From: Branchipolynoe longqiensis
Taxonomy: Eukaryota; Annelida; Polychaeta; Phyllodocida; Polynoidae
Direction of reading: 5' to 3'
DNA: 64,000 nt
Assembly (NCBI GenBank): GCA_030323885.1
Contig: CM059187.1
Coordinates: 137,674,415-137,738,414 of the forward strand
The notes under the pieces are model-generated. The model made no database searches, had not been told where the DNA came from, and saw only the letters and a list, made by a program, of their open reading frames with translations. This document shows positions 30,646 through 42,079 of the stretch, piece after piece (position 1 is the stretch's first letter; every line of letters starts with the position of its first letter). A program made the translations under genes and the position numbers.

Positions 30646-30984
30646 CTTTTAGATGCTGGGATCGCCATGAATATGAACACAGCTGTCGACATGGCGTAAA
30701 ACCTCCAAATCACTCACTTCAGATGCTGGGACCAACGTTCTGCCTGCTGCCTCTGTGCAACACAGCCTCGTTCTGGATTCATTCACCTGCACATAATGCT
30801 GGTAACCACACACAAAGACCGCGCACAATGTGTCCATTCTCACGGCCCTCTGAACCTTGTTGCAGCGCTTGGTGCTGGTCCAATAATCTAACATGGCAAC
30901 GCACACCTACCAATATAGTCCTGGCAAGCGGTGGCGCCCTGTGTGTCAATAATGTTAGGGGAGACCAAGTGAAAAAAATAAAGC
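30646..30984. other. Unassigned segment
   Basis: GATGCTGGGATCGCCATGAA and a second CAGATGCTGGGACC occur 70 bp apart. No gene or known repeat was identified. Present again at 39845-40183. Confidence 0.45.
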
Positions 30985-31200
30985 TTAATGACGCTTCTAG
31001 AACGCATTGATTTTTATCATCGGCTATTGGATGTCAAACATATGGTCATTCTGACATATTTCTTTGGAGGAAACCTGCTGCCGCCACATAGGCTACTCTT
31101 TCGGATAAGCAGCAACGAGTCTTTTATATGCACTTTCACATGGATAGGATATCGCATACCACAGCCTTTGATGGACCAGTTGTGGACCACTAGTTTTGGA
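30985..31200 (-). mobile_element. SINE-C 3' two-thirds
   Basis: In minus orientation: AACTGGTCCATCAAAGGCTG, ATATAAAAGACTCG and ACATATGGTCATTC-type family words. The head is missing; the tail lies at 30985. Confidence 0.75.
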
Positions 31201-31302
31201 GACTGAGGAAGTCTCTTGACACAAAAAACAGGAAACCGGGGAAATTACAGTGAACAATAATAGGATAAAATACTGATAGCAGAACATGTTCTCCAAGCAG
31301 CG

Positions 31303-31420
31303 GACCAGACAGAATGGCCGAATAAGTTGAGCGTCCGGCTCCCATTTTGGGAGATCGTACGATTCCAGCAAACGGGTTCAATCCCTGGTTGAGTCAAATC
31401 AATAACTTCGCACCAAATGT
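31303..31420 (+). mobile_element. SINE-A head fragment
   Basis: GAATGGCCGAATAAGTTGAG (A-box region) and GGGTTCAATCCCTGG (B-box region), then truncated after CAATAACTTCG. Confidence 0.75.
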
Positions 31421-31469
31421 CACAGTGAGCTGCATGTGAGATGTGCATGTGTAACAGAGACTGAGAGAG

Positions 31470-31650
31470 TGCATGTATACATACATGCATACACACACAT
31501 ACATACATACTTACACACATACAAACACACATACATTCATACATACATACACACACATACATACACACATACATCCATACATCCATACATCCATACATAC
31601 ATACATACATACATACATACATACATACATACATACATACATACATACAC
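31470..31650 (+). repeat. (CATA)n microsatellite
   Basis: Tetranucleotide array with CATACACA and CATC variants. The second copy at 40669-40850 differs in unit number. Confidence 0.9.
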
Positions 31651-31902
31651 ATGAAGCAGTTATTGCCCGATATGGGGTTTGAGGCCCGAGGGACTCTGTA
31701 TGAGTAGTATTGACGGAAGGCTAGTCGAGGTCGACGTGCATTCCGGGGGTTTGGGGGATTCAAACCCCATATGAGGGTGATGAATCGTCTATTGAAATAG
31801 ATATTAAAAATAAACTGGGACTGAGAGATGAAAAGGGAATTCGGAGAAGCCTTCTTCCTCCCCCACTCCACTTTCTGCTGACCCTCTCCACCTGCTACCC
31901 CT
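31651..31902. other. Unassigned segment before the gap
   Basis: Contains an inverted pair, ATATGGGGTTTGAGG near 31670 and complement AAACCCCATATGAGG near 31760. No gene was recognised. Confidence 0.45.
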
Positions 31903-31934
31903 TGTTTGTTTGTTTGTTTGTTTGTTTCGTTCGT

Positions 31935-31974
<40 letters not shown>

Positions 31975-32051
31975 TCGTTCTTTCTTTCTTTCTTTCTTTC
32001 TTTCTTTCGTTCTTTCTTTCTTTCGTTCTTTCTTTCGTTCTTTCGTTCTTT
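31903..32051 (+). repeat. (TTTG)n(TTTC)n microsatellite at contig end
   Basis: TTTG repeats followed by TTTC repeats with TTCG variants, running directly into the gap. The array is continued past the break in the second copy (41102-41300). Confidence 0.9.
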
Positions 32052-32551
32052 NNNNNNNNNNNNNNNNNNNNNNNNNNNNNNNNNNNNNNNNNNNNNNNNN
32101 NNNNNNNNNNNNNNNNNNNNNNNNNNNNNNNNNNNNNNNNNNNNNNNNNNNNNNNNNNNNNNNNNNNNNNNNNNNNNNNNNNNNNNNNNNNNNNNNNNNN
32201 NNNNNNNNNNNNNNNNNNNNNNNNNNNNNNNNNNNNNNNNNNNNNNNNNNNNNNNNNNNNNNNNNNNNNNNNNNNNNNNNNNNNNNNNNNNNNNNNNNNN
32301 NNNNNNNNNNNNNNNNNNNNNNNNNNNNNNNNNNNNNNNNNNNNNNNNNNNNNNNNNNNNNNNNNNNNNNNNNNNNNNNNNNNNNNNNNNNNNNNNNNNN
32401 NNNNNNNNNNNNNNNNNNNNNNNNNNNNNNNNNNNNNNNNNNNNNNNNNNNNNNNNNNNNNNNNNNNNNNNNNNNNNNNNNNNNNNNNNNNNNNNNNNNN
32501 NNNNNNNNNNNNNNNNNNNNNNNNNNNNNNNNNNNNNNNNNNNNNNNNNNN
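32052..32551. other. Assembly gap, exactly 500 N
   Basis: Fixed-length run of 500 N, the default placeholder of some scaffolding programs rather than a measured distance. Frames drawn across it are meaningless. Confidence 0.99.
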
Positions 32552-32707
32552 ATAGCAGGTCATTGTGCTGGCAGCCTGGTCTCCCAGTGGGGCAGCAATA
32601 TAAAATCGCCGTGAGTGTGCACTGTCACAAATCGGTACCCGTCCTGATATGACCTTAGATGTTGCCAGGACGTAAAACTCCAACGACAAACCACACAACC
32701 AACCAAA
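32552..32707 (+). mobile_element. SINE-A 3' half, cut by the contig end
   Basis: Body and tail identical to 23397-23552 except single-base changes. The head is absent because the contig starts here. Confidence 0.85.
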
Positions 32708-32956
32708 TGTATTGCCACGACGCTCGCGCTGATTGATTGCTATACTACCGGGGTAAATCCAGTTATTATACACATGTGGGATTTGTGCTGGGACCTCGTG
32801 ACCTGCGTAATTATTTAACGGCAGCCGTCAGTAGATGATAGCCATGACCGATCGAGACTAATTTAATAAAGCCCCAGTCAGGTGGCGCCACCAGAGACAA
32901 TGAACAAATTACCGCCCTGTGTATGGTCCTTTCTGGCACATCAATATTATATATAA

Positions 32957-33014
<58 letters not shown>

Positions 33015-33041
33015 TAATATATATATATATAATATATATAT

Positions 33042-33613
33042 CATCATCATCATCATCATCATGCTGTCGGTCGTGATGCTTTCATTACTTGACTGCCGCT
33101 CTCCATTTAGCTCTCTGCTGTGAGAGTTGAGTCCATGAGTCGGTCTTAATGTCTCTCAGCTTCAGGTTTCTTTTGATGGTATCCTTGAACCAGAGACGAG
33201 GGCACCCTCTCTTTCTGTAACCAGAAGACAGTTGAGAATAGAGGATCTGCTTTGGTAGCCTGTCTGATGACATCCTCATGAGGTGTCCAGTCCACTGGAG
33301 ATTCTTTTTGATCAGAAGATCGTCCATAGAGGGCAGCCCCATCCATTCGAGTATTTCCTTATTTGTCACTTTGTCCTTCCAGGTTAGCCCCATGACTGAA
33401 TGCAGATGTTGCATCAAGAAGGCATGCAGCTTTTTCACCTGTCGTCTGTACACTGTCCAGGCCTCGGCTCCGTATAGTAGAGTGGATAGCATGATTGCGC
33501 GGTAGATCTTGCCTTTGACCTGCATGGACACATGGTGGTTGTTCCAGAGTCTCTGGCATAGTCGGCCGAAAGATGCGCTAGCCTTGGCCATCCTCCTCTG
33601 TATTCCAGCATCA
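33042..33613 (-). mobile_element. RTE-type LINE 3' end (copy B), frame intact
   Basis: An open minus-strand frame of 168 codons (33085-33591) covers the C-terminal region of an RTE-like ORF2: MAKASASFGRLCQRLW at the start, LLYGAEAWTVYRRQVKKL, then the GHLMRM and RGCPRLWF motifs and AKWRAAVK at the end. A (GAT)n tail follows. It is a 5'-truncated copy lacking RT and endonuclease catalytic parts. Copy A has lost one G here. Confidence 0.8.
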
Positions 33614-33632
33614 ATATATCATAATATACAAA

Positions 33633-33677
<45 letters not shown>

Positions 33678-33681
<4 letters not shown>

Positions 33682-33935
33682 GCTGTCTCAAAAGGTGCTA
33701 AGCAATATGGGACAAAACTTTGTCCATTGTCACGATCAACATACTATCTGCTTATGCATTTGCTCAGGATAAACTGATTAGTTTTTTACATGGTGTTTCA
33801 AAATCCCAATAGAATACATATTGATTTGAAGCAAATGTCCTTGTGTTTTCAGTGTAACCGTTTCTATGCTGTTTTGTGTCAATTATTTCAATGGACAAAA
33901 AAAAAGAAGAGTTATGACCATTTTGAAACAGGCTC

Positions 33936-33936
<1 letters not shown>
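33678..33936. mobile_element. MITE family 7 (copy B)
   Basis: Same 259-bp element as 24528-24786 with two or three base differences; ends TGAGGCTGTCTCAAAAGG and complement of CCATTTTGAAACAGGCTCA. Confidence 0.7.
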
Positions 33937-33968
<32 letters not shown>

Positions 33969-33975
33969 AATATAT

Positions 33976-34288
33976 AGATTAGTTAGACGAATCTTACCTG
34001 GGTATAGATGATGGATAACTATTGTTTTACCGAGGTATAAGCCTCGGATAGACGTGGGCAAGGGAGAAGTAAGCACATCCGGTCCAGCAATCTTTACCTA
34101 CTAAATCAGGATAAAAATGAATCTAAAAACCAACCTAAGGTCAAGTGACCTAATGCTAAATTGAGTGATTGACTAGACGTGGAAGGGCGTGGTGGGAGGG
34201 CCCTAGCCCACGTCTAACCGAGGCTTATACCTCGGTAAAACAACAGTTATCCATCATCTATACCCAGGTAAGATTCGTCTAACTAATC
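33976..34288. mobile_element. Palindromic DIRS-related mini-element (copy B)
   Basis: Same structure as 24827-25136 but with more than ten substitutions (for example GGTATAAGCCTCGGATAGAC where copy A has GGTAGAAGCCTCGGTTAGAC). The two arms have partly changed together, keeping them complementary. Confidence 0.6.
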
Positions 34289-34470
34289 TATTTTACCTCG
34301 GTATACAGCCTCAGGCTAGCCTCAGGCTAGGGAGACCTTTACGTAAAATAATTTATCCTGATATTCTTATGTCACAATTCAATAATAATTATTCATATTA
34401 TCAACAATCAGCAAAATAACATTTTATGGCAAAAAAGAGGAAAAACCAATGTTTTTCTTACCTCTCTCTT

Positions 34471-35580
34471 TCAGTTGGTGAGTAGCCTGTGCGCTATCGG
34501 CTGAGGCTTCTCTAGTCGTTTGTGGTAATGTCTAGCAAACGAAGTAGCGGTTTTCCATCCCGCGTGAGCTAGGATCCGTTTAACGGAGATGCCTAGCAAT
34601 CTTGCCTTGGACACCATTGCACCACGTGTAGAGTGCGATGAGTACCTGTCTGTATTTACTCCCGCCAGTTTTAACACATTCATTGTCCATCGGGCGAGGG
34701 TATCCCTGGAAATGGCCTTGTGTGGCTTAATAAAGCTGACCAATAGCTGTCTTGAGTTTCTTATTAATCTTGTCTTGGATATATAATTTCGTATCGCAGA
34801 TACGACACATAACTTGCGATCCTGAGTGAAACTGGACACCCCTATCGTAGAAAGGGGGTCACCTAATCGGTTTGATTTTAATAAAGTTGATAAATCAAAC
34901 GTGGCCTCTTTACTGTCAATTTCTAGACCATTCAGCGACAGGGCAACTATAGTTTGGCCTCTGTGTCCAGTGACCAGGAGAAGCAAAACTGCGACTTTGA
35001 AACCTAAAAGTTTAACGTCCAGAAACTTATTTTCTGGCCATTTCTTGAAGAGGTTGAACACTAGAGAAACATCCCAAAACCTATTATATTTGGGTTTAGG
35101 CGGATTCCTCTGATAAATTGATCGTATGATCCAACAAATAACATGGTGTTTACCCATTGTTTGTCCATTAACCCGCGGTAGGATTATCGACAGAGCACAT
35201 CTGGCAGCGTTAATAGCGCCATATCCTAGGCCTTCGTCCTCTAGGTAACGTAGGAAGAGTCCTACCTGGGATACTGTGGGAGTCATTGGCTTGACTTTCT
35301 TAAGCAGGCAATAAATACCCCATTTCTTTAAATACGTAGTATACATTTTCACCGTTCCTTTTCTCCACGCATCATCAACCAAACGCTGTTGTGTAATTTT
35401 GTCTAAGCCAAACTGTTCTAAATATTTATTTAAAAAAGGAATGCCACTAACGGAGTTGTCGACACGTTTCCGTGGCGTTCTAGTGGTCCCTGATGTTTGA
35501 GGTTTCCTCGGAATCTTGGGAAGCGAAGGCTGCTTTTGGCTGTGGCTAGTAACGTCGGTAGCCACGGTTGCGTGTGCCAC
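34471..35580 (-). CDS. DIRS tyrosine recombinase (copy B), 369 aa
   Basis: The translation matches copy A over all 369 residues, with the same catalytic set (Arg207, His316, Arg319, His339, Trp342, Tyr352). The protein conservation contrasts with the broken gag and pol frames and fits recent insertion plus sequencing or allelic indels. It overlaps the pol frame at its 5' end. Confidence 0.9.
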   Translation of the reverse strand: MAHATVATDVTSHSQKQPSLPKIPRKPQTSGTTRTPRKRVDNSVSGIPFLNKYLEQFGLDKITQQRLVDDAWRKGTVKMYTTYLKKWGIYCLLKKVKPMTPTVSQVGLFLRYLEDEGLGYGAINAARCALSIILPRVNGQTMGKHHVICWIIRSIYQRNPPKPKYNRFWDVSLVFNLFKKWPENKFLDVKLLGFKVAVLLLLVTGHRGQTIVALSLNGLEIDSKEATFDLSTLLKSNRLGDPLSTIGVSSFTQDRKLCVVSAIRNYISKTRLIRNSRQLLVSFIKPHKAISRDTLARWTMNVLKLAGVNTDRYSSHSTRGAMVSKARLLGISVKRILAHAGWKTATSFARHYHKRLEKPQPIAHRLLTN

Positions 35581-37339
35581 TCGGGGACGATGAGTATGGC
35601 GTGTGTCCCCTCCATTTGAATCTTTCTGGCGACTTTGCTAATGATAGTAAAGGGGGGAAAATGTAAAAGAAATGATGTCGCCACTTTAGGGAGAAGGCAT
35701 CAATGTGCCAAGCATTGGGTTCCGGGTGCCACGAAACATATTTTGGAATTTTAAAGTTATTACGCGAAGCGAACAAATCGATCTGAGGTGAACCCCATGT
35801 GTGACAAATGTGTTTGAAAATGGATGGATTAAGTGACCACTCTAAGTGATCATGGAACTGGCGACTCATCTTGTCAGCTAGACAATTTTGTGTGCCTGGA
35901 ATGTGATTAACAGTTAACCAGACATCAAAGGTTTGAGCCCAGTTCCAAATGAGAAGTGCCATTGCATTACATTTAATCGATTTTGTACCTCCCATATTTC
36001 TGACATAAGCCATAGCTGTGGTGTTATCCGTGAGGATACGTACATTATTTTTGGGTATTTTTACTAGACTGGTTAATCCCAAGTAAATGGCCCTTAGTTC
36101 TAGAACGTTAATATGATCGGGGAGTTCCGATTCTAGCCATCTTCCTCCCGTTGCTACATCATTTTGATGTGCTCCCCACCCTTGGAGAGACGCGTCAGTG
36201 GTAACGGTAGTGTCAGGCTCTCCCATTCTAATGGGATTGGGGGAATGGTCAAAGTGGTTTAGCCACCAATCAATGTCGGCTAGGCCGTTCTCCGAAATAA
36301 ACATGGTCTTTTCAAAGTTTCCCTTTGCGCGGGCCAGCGCCAAATTTTTATCAATTTCGAGGGATTTTATGTGTGCCGCTCCGTATAGAATAGCGGGACT
36401 ATACGAAACCATGACCCCGATAAGGACCGCGACCTGTCTAATCTTTGGCCTAGAAGTGTCTAACAGCTGTATCGCTGTGCGGTAAAGCTTATCTTTCTTT
36501 TGGCGTGTAAGCGAAACGGTCATAGCCGTGGTGTTCAGAATGAACCCGAGACACTTAAGCTCCTGAGTAGGAGAAAAAACCGATTTCTTGTTATGTATGA
36601 AGAAACCCAATTTGGTGAAAATGTTGCATAAATCTTTAACAGCGAGTTCACATTGCGTGAAAGATTGGCCCATAATAAAAGAATCATCTATGTATGGAAA
36701 CATACAATGCCCCAATTTTGCCATGTGTGCAAAAATTGGTTTCAACAACTTAGTAAACAGACGCGGTGCGCAGGCCAAACCATTAGGTAAACATGTAAAT
36801 TCAAAAAGTTGGCCATTCCAGAGAAAACGTAGGTATTTCCGATCTGTCTGGTGAATAGGAACGGTGTAGTACGCATCCCTTAAATCAACACTCGCTAGCC
36901 AACACCCTGGGGTAATTAAATCACGAGCTGTTTCTAAAGAAAACATTTTGAAATGTTTGTATTCAATGATTTCATTCAACTGAGTTAAATCTAAAATCAT
37001 TCGGATTGAACCATCAGGTTTAGGAGTAGAGAAGATATTGGAAATATATTCCCCTTCAGTATGTTCAACTCTGTTGACAATGCCCTTAGACTCAAACAGT
37101 AGAACCTGGTGATCTAGCTGAGATTTTTCTAGTGAATTAAACTGATACGGAAAAGGCGCTCTCTTTTGTATAGGCAATTGTGTGAAAGGGATGTGAATGC
37201 CTTTAACAATATTCAGGACCTCTGGATTAGTGGTTAACTGTTGCCATTGATGTAAACAATTAGAAACATTCCCTGCTTGAAAAAGGCTTACTTCAGTTTG
37301 AGTTTCCTCCGTGACCATTGTAGGGTCAGGAGGCTGCAC
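35430..37339 (-). pseudogene. DIRS reverse transcriptase / RNase H (copy B), one late frameshift
   Basis: The frame is open from the Met at 37339 through RT (VDLRDAYYTV, YIDD) and all RNase H motifs (TTDAS, VLELRA, LTDNTT, CLADKMSR) into PQIDLFASRNN. A G run near 35651-35656 is one base shorter than in copy A, so the last part shifts frame and stops at 35546. The proper C-terminal segment continues in the frame ending at 35430. Catalytic domains are therefore complete; only the tail is affected. Confidence 0.85.
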
Positions 37340-37356
37340 TGTTTGTGTGGAAATCT

Positions 37357-38740
37357 CTACTTGTTCCCTTGTTTCGGGAACTGGGGCTTGGGAACGAAAT
37401 CCCTCTTGTAGCCGCGGTTGTCGTTCCAGTTTGAGGCCGGCCTGTCGCCTCGGCCCCTTCCTCGCTGGTTGAACTGGAAGGACGGTCCGCCCCTGAACGG
37501 CCTTCCTCCTCTGCGGAATCGAAAATCCGTCCTAGACTTTCTGAACCCTGCTGGGTTTTGGAAGCGACGACTCTTTGCTTCAGTGTTTTTAGCACTCTTG
37601 TAGTCGACCTCTACCTGTTTGTACAGGTAAGCTAGCTGACCCCCAAACATCTTGGATTTATCAAGCGGTTTGCTCTTGATAGGGGTAGGTCCGGAATACA
37701 CGGTGTATTCCTTACCATCATGGTCCGTAATACACGGTGTATTCCTTACCATCATGGTCCGTTACCTTGTTAGAGCGGGCAACCTCTTTTCCGGCATCTG
37801 TGGTGACCGATTTGAAAACGTTTTCAAATCTCCGATGGGTCATGTAGTTACTAGCGGCTGCTAACAAAGCTATGCCCCGGTCCATAACCCGCGCCAAAGA
37901 CGAGAACTTGTTCTCTGTCTGCATCCTGTTAGCCACAGGGATAACAGACGTCAAGGCACCCAAAACTGCCTTATGGATCAGGCAGAGGGAAGTTTCATAA
38001 CGACGGCGTTCGTCGGAAAGATGAATGCCGGAATCCATCTCTTTGAAAACCGAAGCAGGAATGCCCTTAACTCCTGAAATCTGCTCAGTCAACTTGTTGA
38101 TGACTTCGATCGGTTTAAACGTAGTGAAATGGCTATTCACCGTTTTGCGCATCATGGTAGTGGTGCGCACTTTCTGAGCTTTCTTTTTGACAATTTTCTT
38201 GCCAGCTTTAACGCCTATTTTGGCGTAGACACCCGCTCGTTCCGTGTCGGAATCCGACTCGGTGGAAGAAGAGTCGGACGACGAGTCTGAAGAGGAGTCC
38301 TTCTTCTTCTTCTTCTTCTTCTTTTTGGACTTTTTGGAGCGCTTAGAGTTCGCTTTCTTTGTGAACTCGTCACCAGAACTGCTCACTGGGCGGCGTTTCT
38401 TGCCCCGCGCTTTCGGTTTCGGAACCTCAGGTGCCGAAAGCGTGTCCTCTTCGTCCTCAGAAAAGTCTTCCCAATCCTCATCAGGGATTTGGGAAGGATC
38501 TGGAAAGGTCTGCGCCTGGAAAAGGCGCATCTTCTCCTCCATCATCTCCGCCATTTTCGCCTCCCACCCCACTGGTTGAGGGGCGTGATCACTGTCTTGA
38601 TCCGAGGCATGAGCCCCAGGATGTGGGGACGGCGGAGCCGTAGCCGGTGGAGACGAATCGTAATCCGTCGGGGGGACACCCACCGCTGCAGCGGGCGGCT
38701 TATTCCGGCGAGTGGCCATCGGGAACTGTAACGAAACCAA
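37357..38740 (-). pseudogene. DIRS gag-like ORF (copy B), broken by a 34-bp tandem duplication
   Basis: Open for 340 codons from the Met at 38740 (a second in-frame Met follows seven residues later at MATRRNKPP). Order: Pro/Ala-rich N-terminus, acidic stretch (DEDWEDFSEDEED), poly-Lys, Ser/Asp run, helical region. A 34-bp direct duplication at about 37693-37760 (unit includes ACACGGTGTATTCCTTACCA) shifts the frame. The Arg/Gly-rich C-terminus continues in a second frame to 37357. Copy A lacks this duplication. Confidence 0.75.
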
Positions 38741-39478
38741 AGCGTTACTAACCCGGAATCATCTCAACTACACAAGTGTAAGCCAGTAAACTGGGTTGAG
38801 GAACATGGTACAGAGAACGTGTGTTGCAACGTGTCAGTACAGGCGTGAAGCTAAATTTGCCGTAGGTGTGTGGTAACGAAACCAACCAAACGGAGGGCAT
38901 CGATCGTGAGATCGGCCCCTCTCTCTGTTCCGTACACTTCTCCCACCTGTGGCTACAGCGCCAACAAGTTGGAGAAAATATTACGAAACTCGGAGGTTCG
39001 CCTTAAACCGGTCAGGGGTGTTTATAAAAAACACCCAGAAGCATCCCCAACATCATCCTCTATTAGGATCCGGGAGACTTTTCTTAGGAAATGAGCAACT
39101 CGGGTTGCCATTTCTCCCTGTCTGAAAAACAGGTGTCGATAGAACTCAGTATCGGTTTCGTTTGTGCCAGCGGCACGCAATGTTCTATCCGTAAGTTAAA
39201 AAAGTACAAAGTCCAAACAGGACTGAAGAAAGTTCTGAACTTTCATAAAAAGATGCTATAGAGCATGATAAACAAAGTTATCGAAGAAAACAGTACTTAC
39301 TTTTGGATAAAAGCAGTAGTAGTAGATAAATCCTGTGGAGCAACTCACAAACGTCCTCCCGTTGTGAGTTACTTATGCTAATTGCTGGACCCGGATGTGC
39401 TTCCTTCTCCCTAGCCTACGGCTAGCCAGAGGCGGCATACCGAGGTAAAATATATATATATATATATATACACATACA

Positions 39479-39759
39479 CAGTAAAACCTCTCTAACCGAC
39501 CACCTCCGAAAATCGACCAGTCCCCTATTTCGATCGCTTTATTGTGGCCTGGTGTGACCAACTTGAAGTGGTCCCAGTGTGGCCTGGTGTGGCCAACTTC
39601 ATATCCCCCCCCCCCCGCCTTCCCACAAGTATGTGGCCCTCGGGTCCATAAGCTCAATACTCACTGGTAAGGATATTCTAATTCCCTAAACCGACCACCT
39701 CCCTAAATGCACCACTTAAAGTCGGTCCCAAGGTCGGTCGATTTAGATAGGTTTTACTG
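39479..39759. mobile_element. pogo/Tigger-like MITE (family 6, copy B), complete
   Basis: Ends CAGTAAAACCTCTCTAACCG and complement of GATAGGTTTTACTG. Interior repeats CCGACCACCTCC and GGTCGGTC words, themselves inverted. C13 run at about 39604. Non-coding. Confidence 0.75.
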
Positions 39760-39770
39760 TATATATATTT

Positions 39771-40619
39771 GAAGTCCAATAGCCGATGATACCGTAAAAA
39801 ACATCAATGCGCTCTAGAGCCGTCGTTAAATAGAACAAGCTTTACTTTTAGATGCTGGGATCGCCATGAATATGAACACAGCTGTCGACATGGCGTAAAA
39901 CCTCCAAATCACTCACTTCAGATGCTGGGACCAACGTTCTGCCTGCTGCCTCTGTGCAACACAGCCTCGTTCTGGATTCATTCACCTGCACATAATGCTG
40001 GTAACCACACACAAAGACCGCGCACAATGTGTCCATTCTCACGGCCCTCTGAACCTTGTTGCAGCGCTTGGTGCTGGTCCAATAATCTAACATGGCAACG
40101 CACACCTACCAATATAGTCCTGGCAAGCGGTGGCGCCCTGTGTGTCAATAATGTTAGGGGAGACCAAGTGAAAAAAATAAAGCTTAATGACGCTTCTAGA
40201 ACGCATTGATTTTTATCATCGGCTATTGGATGTCAAACATATGGTCATTCTGACATATTTCTTTGGAGGAAACCTGCTGCCGCCACATAGGCTACTCTTT
40301 CGGATAAGCAGCAACGAGTCTTTTATATGCACTTTCACATGGATAGGATATCGCATACCACAGCCTTTGATGGACCAGTTGTGGACCACTAGTTTTGGAG
40401 ACTGAGGAAGTCTCTTGACACAAAAAAACAGGAAACCGGGAAATTACAGTGAACAATAATAGGATAAAATACTGATAGCAGAACATGTTCTCCAAGCAGC
40501 GGACCAGACAGAATGGCCGAATAAGTTGAGCGTCCGGCTCCCATTTTGGGAGATCGTACGATTCCAGCAAACGGGTTCAATCCCTGGTTGAGTCAAATCA
40601 ATAACTTCGCACCAAATGT
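39771..40619. mobile_element. SINE-C and SINE-A fragments (copy B)
   Basis: Counterparts of 30571-31420: SINE-C 3' end (39771-39844, plus), unassigned segment, SINE-C (40184-40399, minus) and SINE-A head (40502-40619, plus). Confidence 0.7.
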
Positions 40620-40668
40620 CACAGTGAGCTGCATGTGAGATGTGCATGTGTAACAGAGACTGAGAGAG

Positions 40669-41320
40669 TGCATGTATACATACATGCATACACACACATA
40701 CATACATACTTACACACATACAAACACACATACATTCATACATACATACACACACATACATACACACATACATCCATACATACATACATACATACATACA
40801 TACATACATACATACATACATACATACACATACATACATACATACACATGAAGCAGTTATTGCCCGATATGGGGTTTGAGGCCCGAGGGACTCTGTATGA
40901 GTAGTATTGACGGAAGGCTAGTCGAGGTCGACGTGCATTCCGGGGGTTTGGGGGATTCAAACCCCATATGAGGGTGATGAATCGTCTATTGAAATAGATA
41001 TTAAAAATAAACTGGGACTGAGAGATGAAAAGGGAATTCGGAGAAGCCTTCTTCCTCCCCCACTCCACTTTCTGCTGACCCTCTCCACCTGCTACCCCTT
41101 CTTTGTTTGTTTGTTTGTTTGTTTGTTTCGTTCGTTCTTTCTTTCTTTCTTCTTTCTTTCTTTCTTTCTTTCTTTTCTTTCGTTTCTTTCTTTCTTTCTT
41201 TCTTTCTTTCTTTCGTTCTTTCTTTCTTTCGTTCTTTCTTTCGTTCTTTCGTTCTTTCGTTCTTTCTTTCTTTCGTTCTTTCTTTCTTTCTTTCTTTCTT
41301 TCATTCCTTCTCTCGCTCAT
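40669..41320. repeat. (CATA)n, spacer, (TTTG)n(TTTC)n (copy B)
   Basis: (CATA)n at 40669-40850 and (TTTG)n(TTTC)n at 41102-41310 are the counterparts of the arrays at 31470 and 31903, with different unit counts. A pyrimidine-rich stretch continues to about 41470. Confidence 0.85.
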
Positions 41321-41473
41321 CACCTTTCGCCTTCTACCCACCTGCCTTCATCCCTGACTATCCATCACCCTTCCCCTCTCCACCTTCTGCCCTGCCGCTC
41401 CCCCCCCCCCCCCTTCCCTATCCACCTTCTGCCTCTACCCTCTCCCACCCCCCTCCCGCCCTCTGCCCCTGTA

Positions 41474-41815
41474 GCTCGCAGGTTTCGCAGTTTAAAAGGG
41501 TACCTGATTTTAAACTGGGTTTTTCACTGTAGCATGCGCATGCATTTCTGCCTGATTGAGAATGTACCCATGTTTAATAACTTGTTAATTGCTTGTTAAC
41601 TTGTAAGTGCAGAAGATAATATATATATACTATCAAGCATAAAATATTCATCAAAATGATTCCTGAAGGAATCCTTGTTTGAGCTCCTCCACAGACAGAA
41701 GCAAGCCAGAAATTCAGACACAATTTCAGGCTTTCCATTTTACTTTGATGCATGCACATTGCGAAAAGCCCCGTTTTAAACCGGGCACCATTTCAAACTG
41801 CGACACCGGGCCTGC
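41474..41815. mobile_element. TIR element (MITE family 8)
   Basis: About 60-bp imperfect inverted ends: TTTCGCAGTTTAAAAGGG at the left, and complement of CCATTTCAAACTGCGACACC at the right, each followed inward by TTTAAA and CATGC blocks. Outer GCAGG and CCTGC also pair. No transposase frame. Confidence 0.55.
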
Positions 41816-42079
41816 TCAACCCTCGGGGTGGGGGCCCCTGGACCACAGGAGAGGCGGTGGGTGGGCGGGTACCGGACTATCAAACTGACCCGCCCACAAG
41901 TACTGGATTTATTGCACGGGCCCCAACTTGGACCCCGTGGAGTGTCAGAAATAGTCACGATACCAGAAACCAGCAGCTGCAGCTAGACATTACCTACGTC
42001 TCACCATCCAATGGTCCCTGCATCATTCACACTTCTACATCACACTGTGTCATATATGTAATATAATATAATTCTATTC

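Larger units (their letters stand above)
23397..32051. repeat. Copy A of the duplicated 8.7-kb block (end of contig 1)
   Basis: This block is collinear and nearly identical with 32552-41257. It ends exactly at the N gap inside a (TTTC)n array. The pattern is that of two overlapping contig ends left unmerged. Differences are mostly homopolymer and microsatellite lengths, plus one diverged patch near the left DIRS terminus. Confidence 0.85.
34289..39452 (-). mobile_element. DIRS-order retrotransposon (copy B)
   Basis: Same locus and layout as 25137-30270. The left inverted repeat (34289-34334) differs from the right one (39407-39452) at about six of 46 positions, whereas in copy A the two are identical. 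Just inside the left end about 80 bp differ outright from copy A (34350-34430). The internal ORFs match closely, with the breaks at different places. Confidence 0.85.
32552..41257. repeat. Copy B of the duplicated 8.7-kb block (start of contig 2)
   Basis: Begins at the base matching 23397 and stays collinear with copy A until the point matching 32051. Flanking non-transposon sequence is also duplicated, so this is not two independent insertions. Confidence 0.85.

Noticed and set aside
30649..30906. An 85-codon minus-strand frame in the segment between SINE-C pieces
   Set aside because: No splice sites or family resemblance, and it contains SINE-like tail wording (ACATGGCGTAAAACCTCC), so more likely an unclassified repeat.
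31902..32773. Open frames crossing the run of N
   Set aside because: The residues are unknown; the flanking parts translate a TTTC microsatellite.
23397..41257. Biological tandem duplication of a DIRS element
   Set aside because: The duplicated block includes non-transposon flanks and starts and stops exactly where contigs meet the gap, so an unmerged overlap explains it better.
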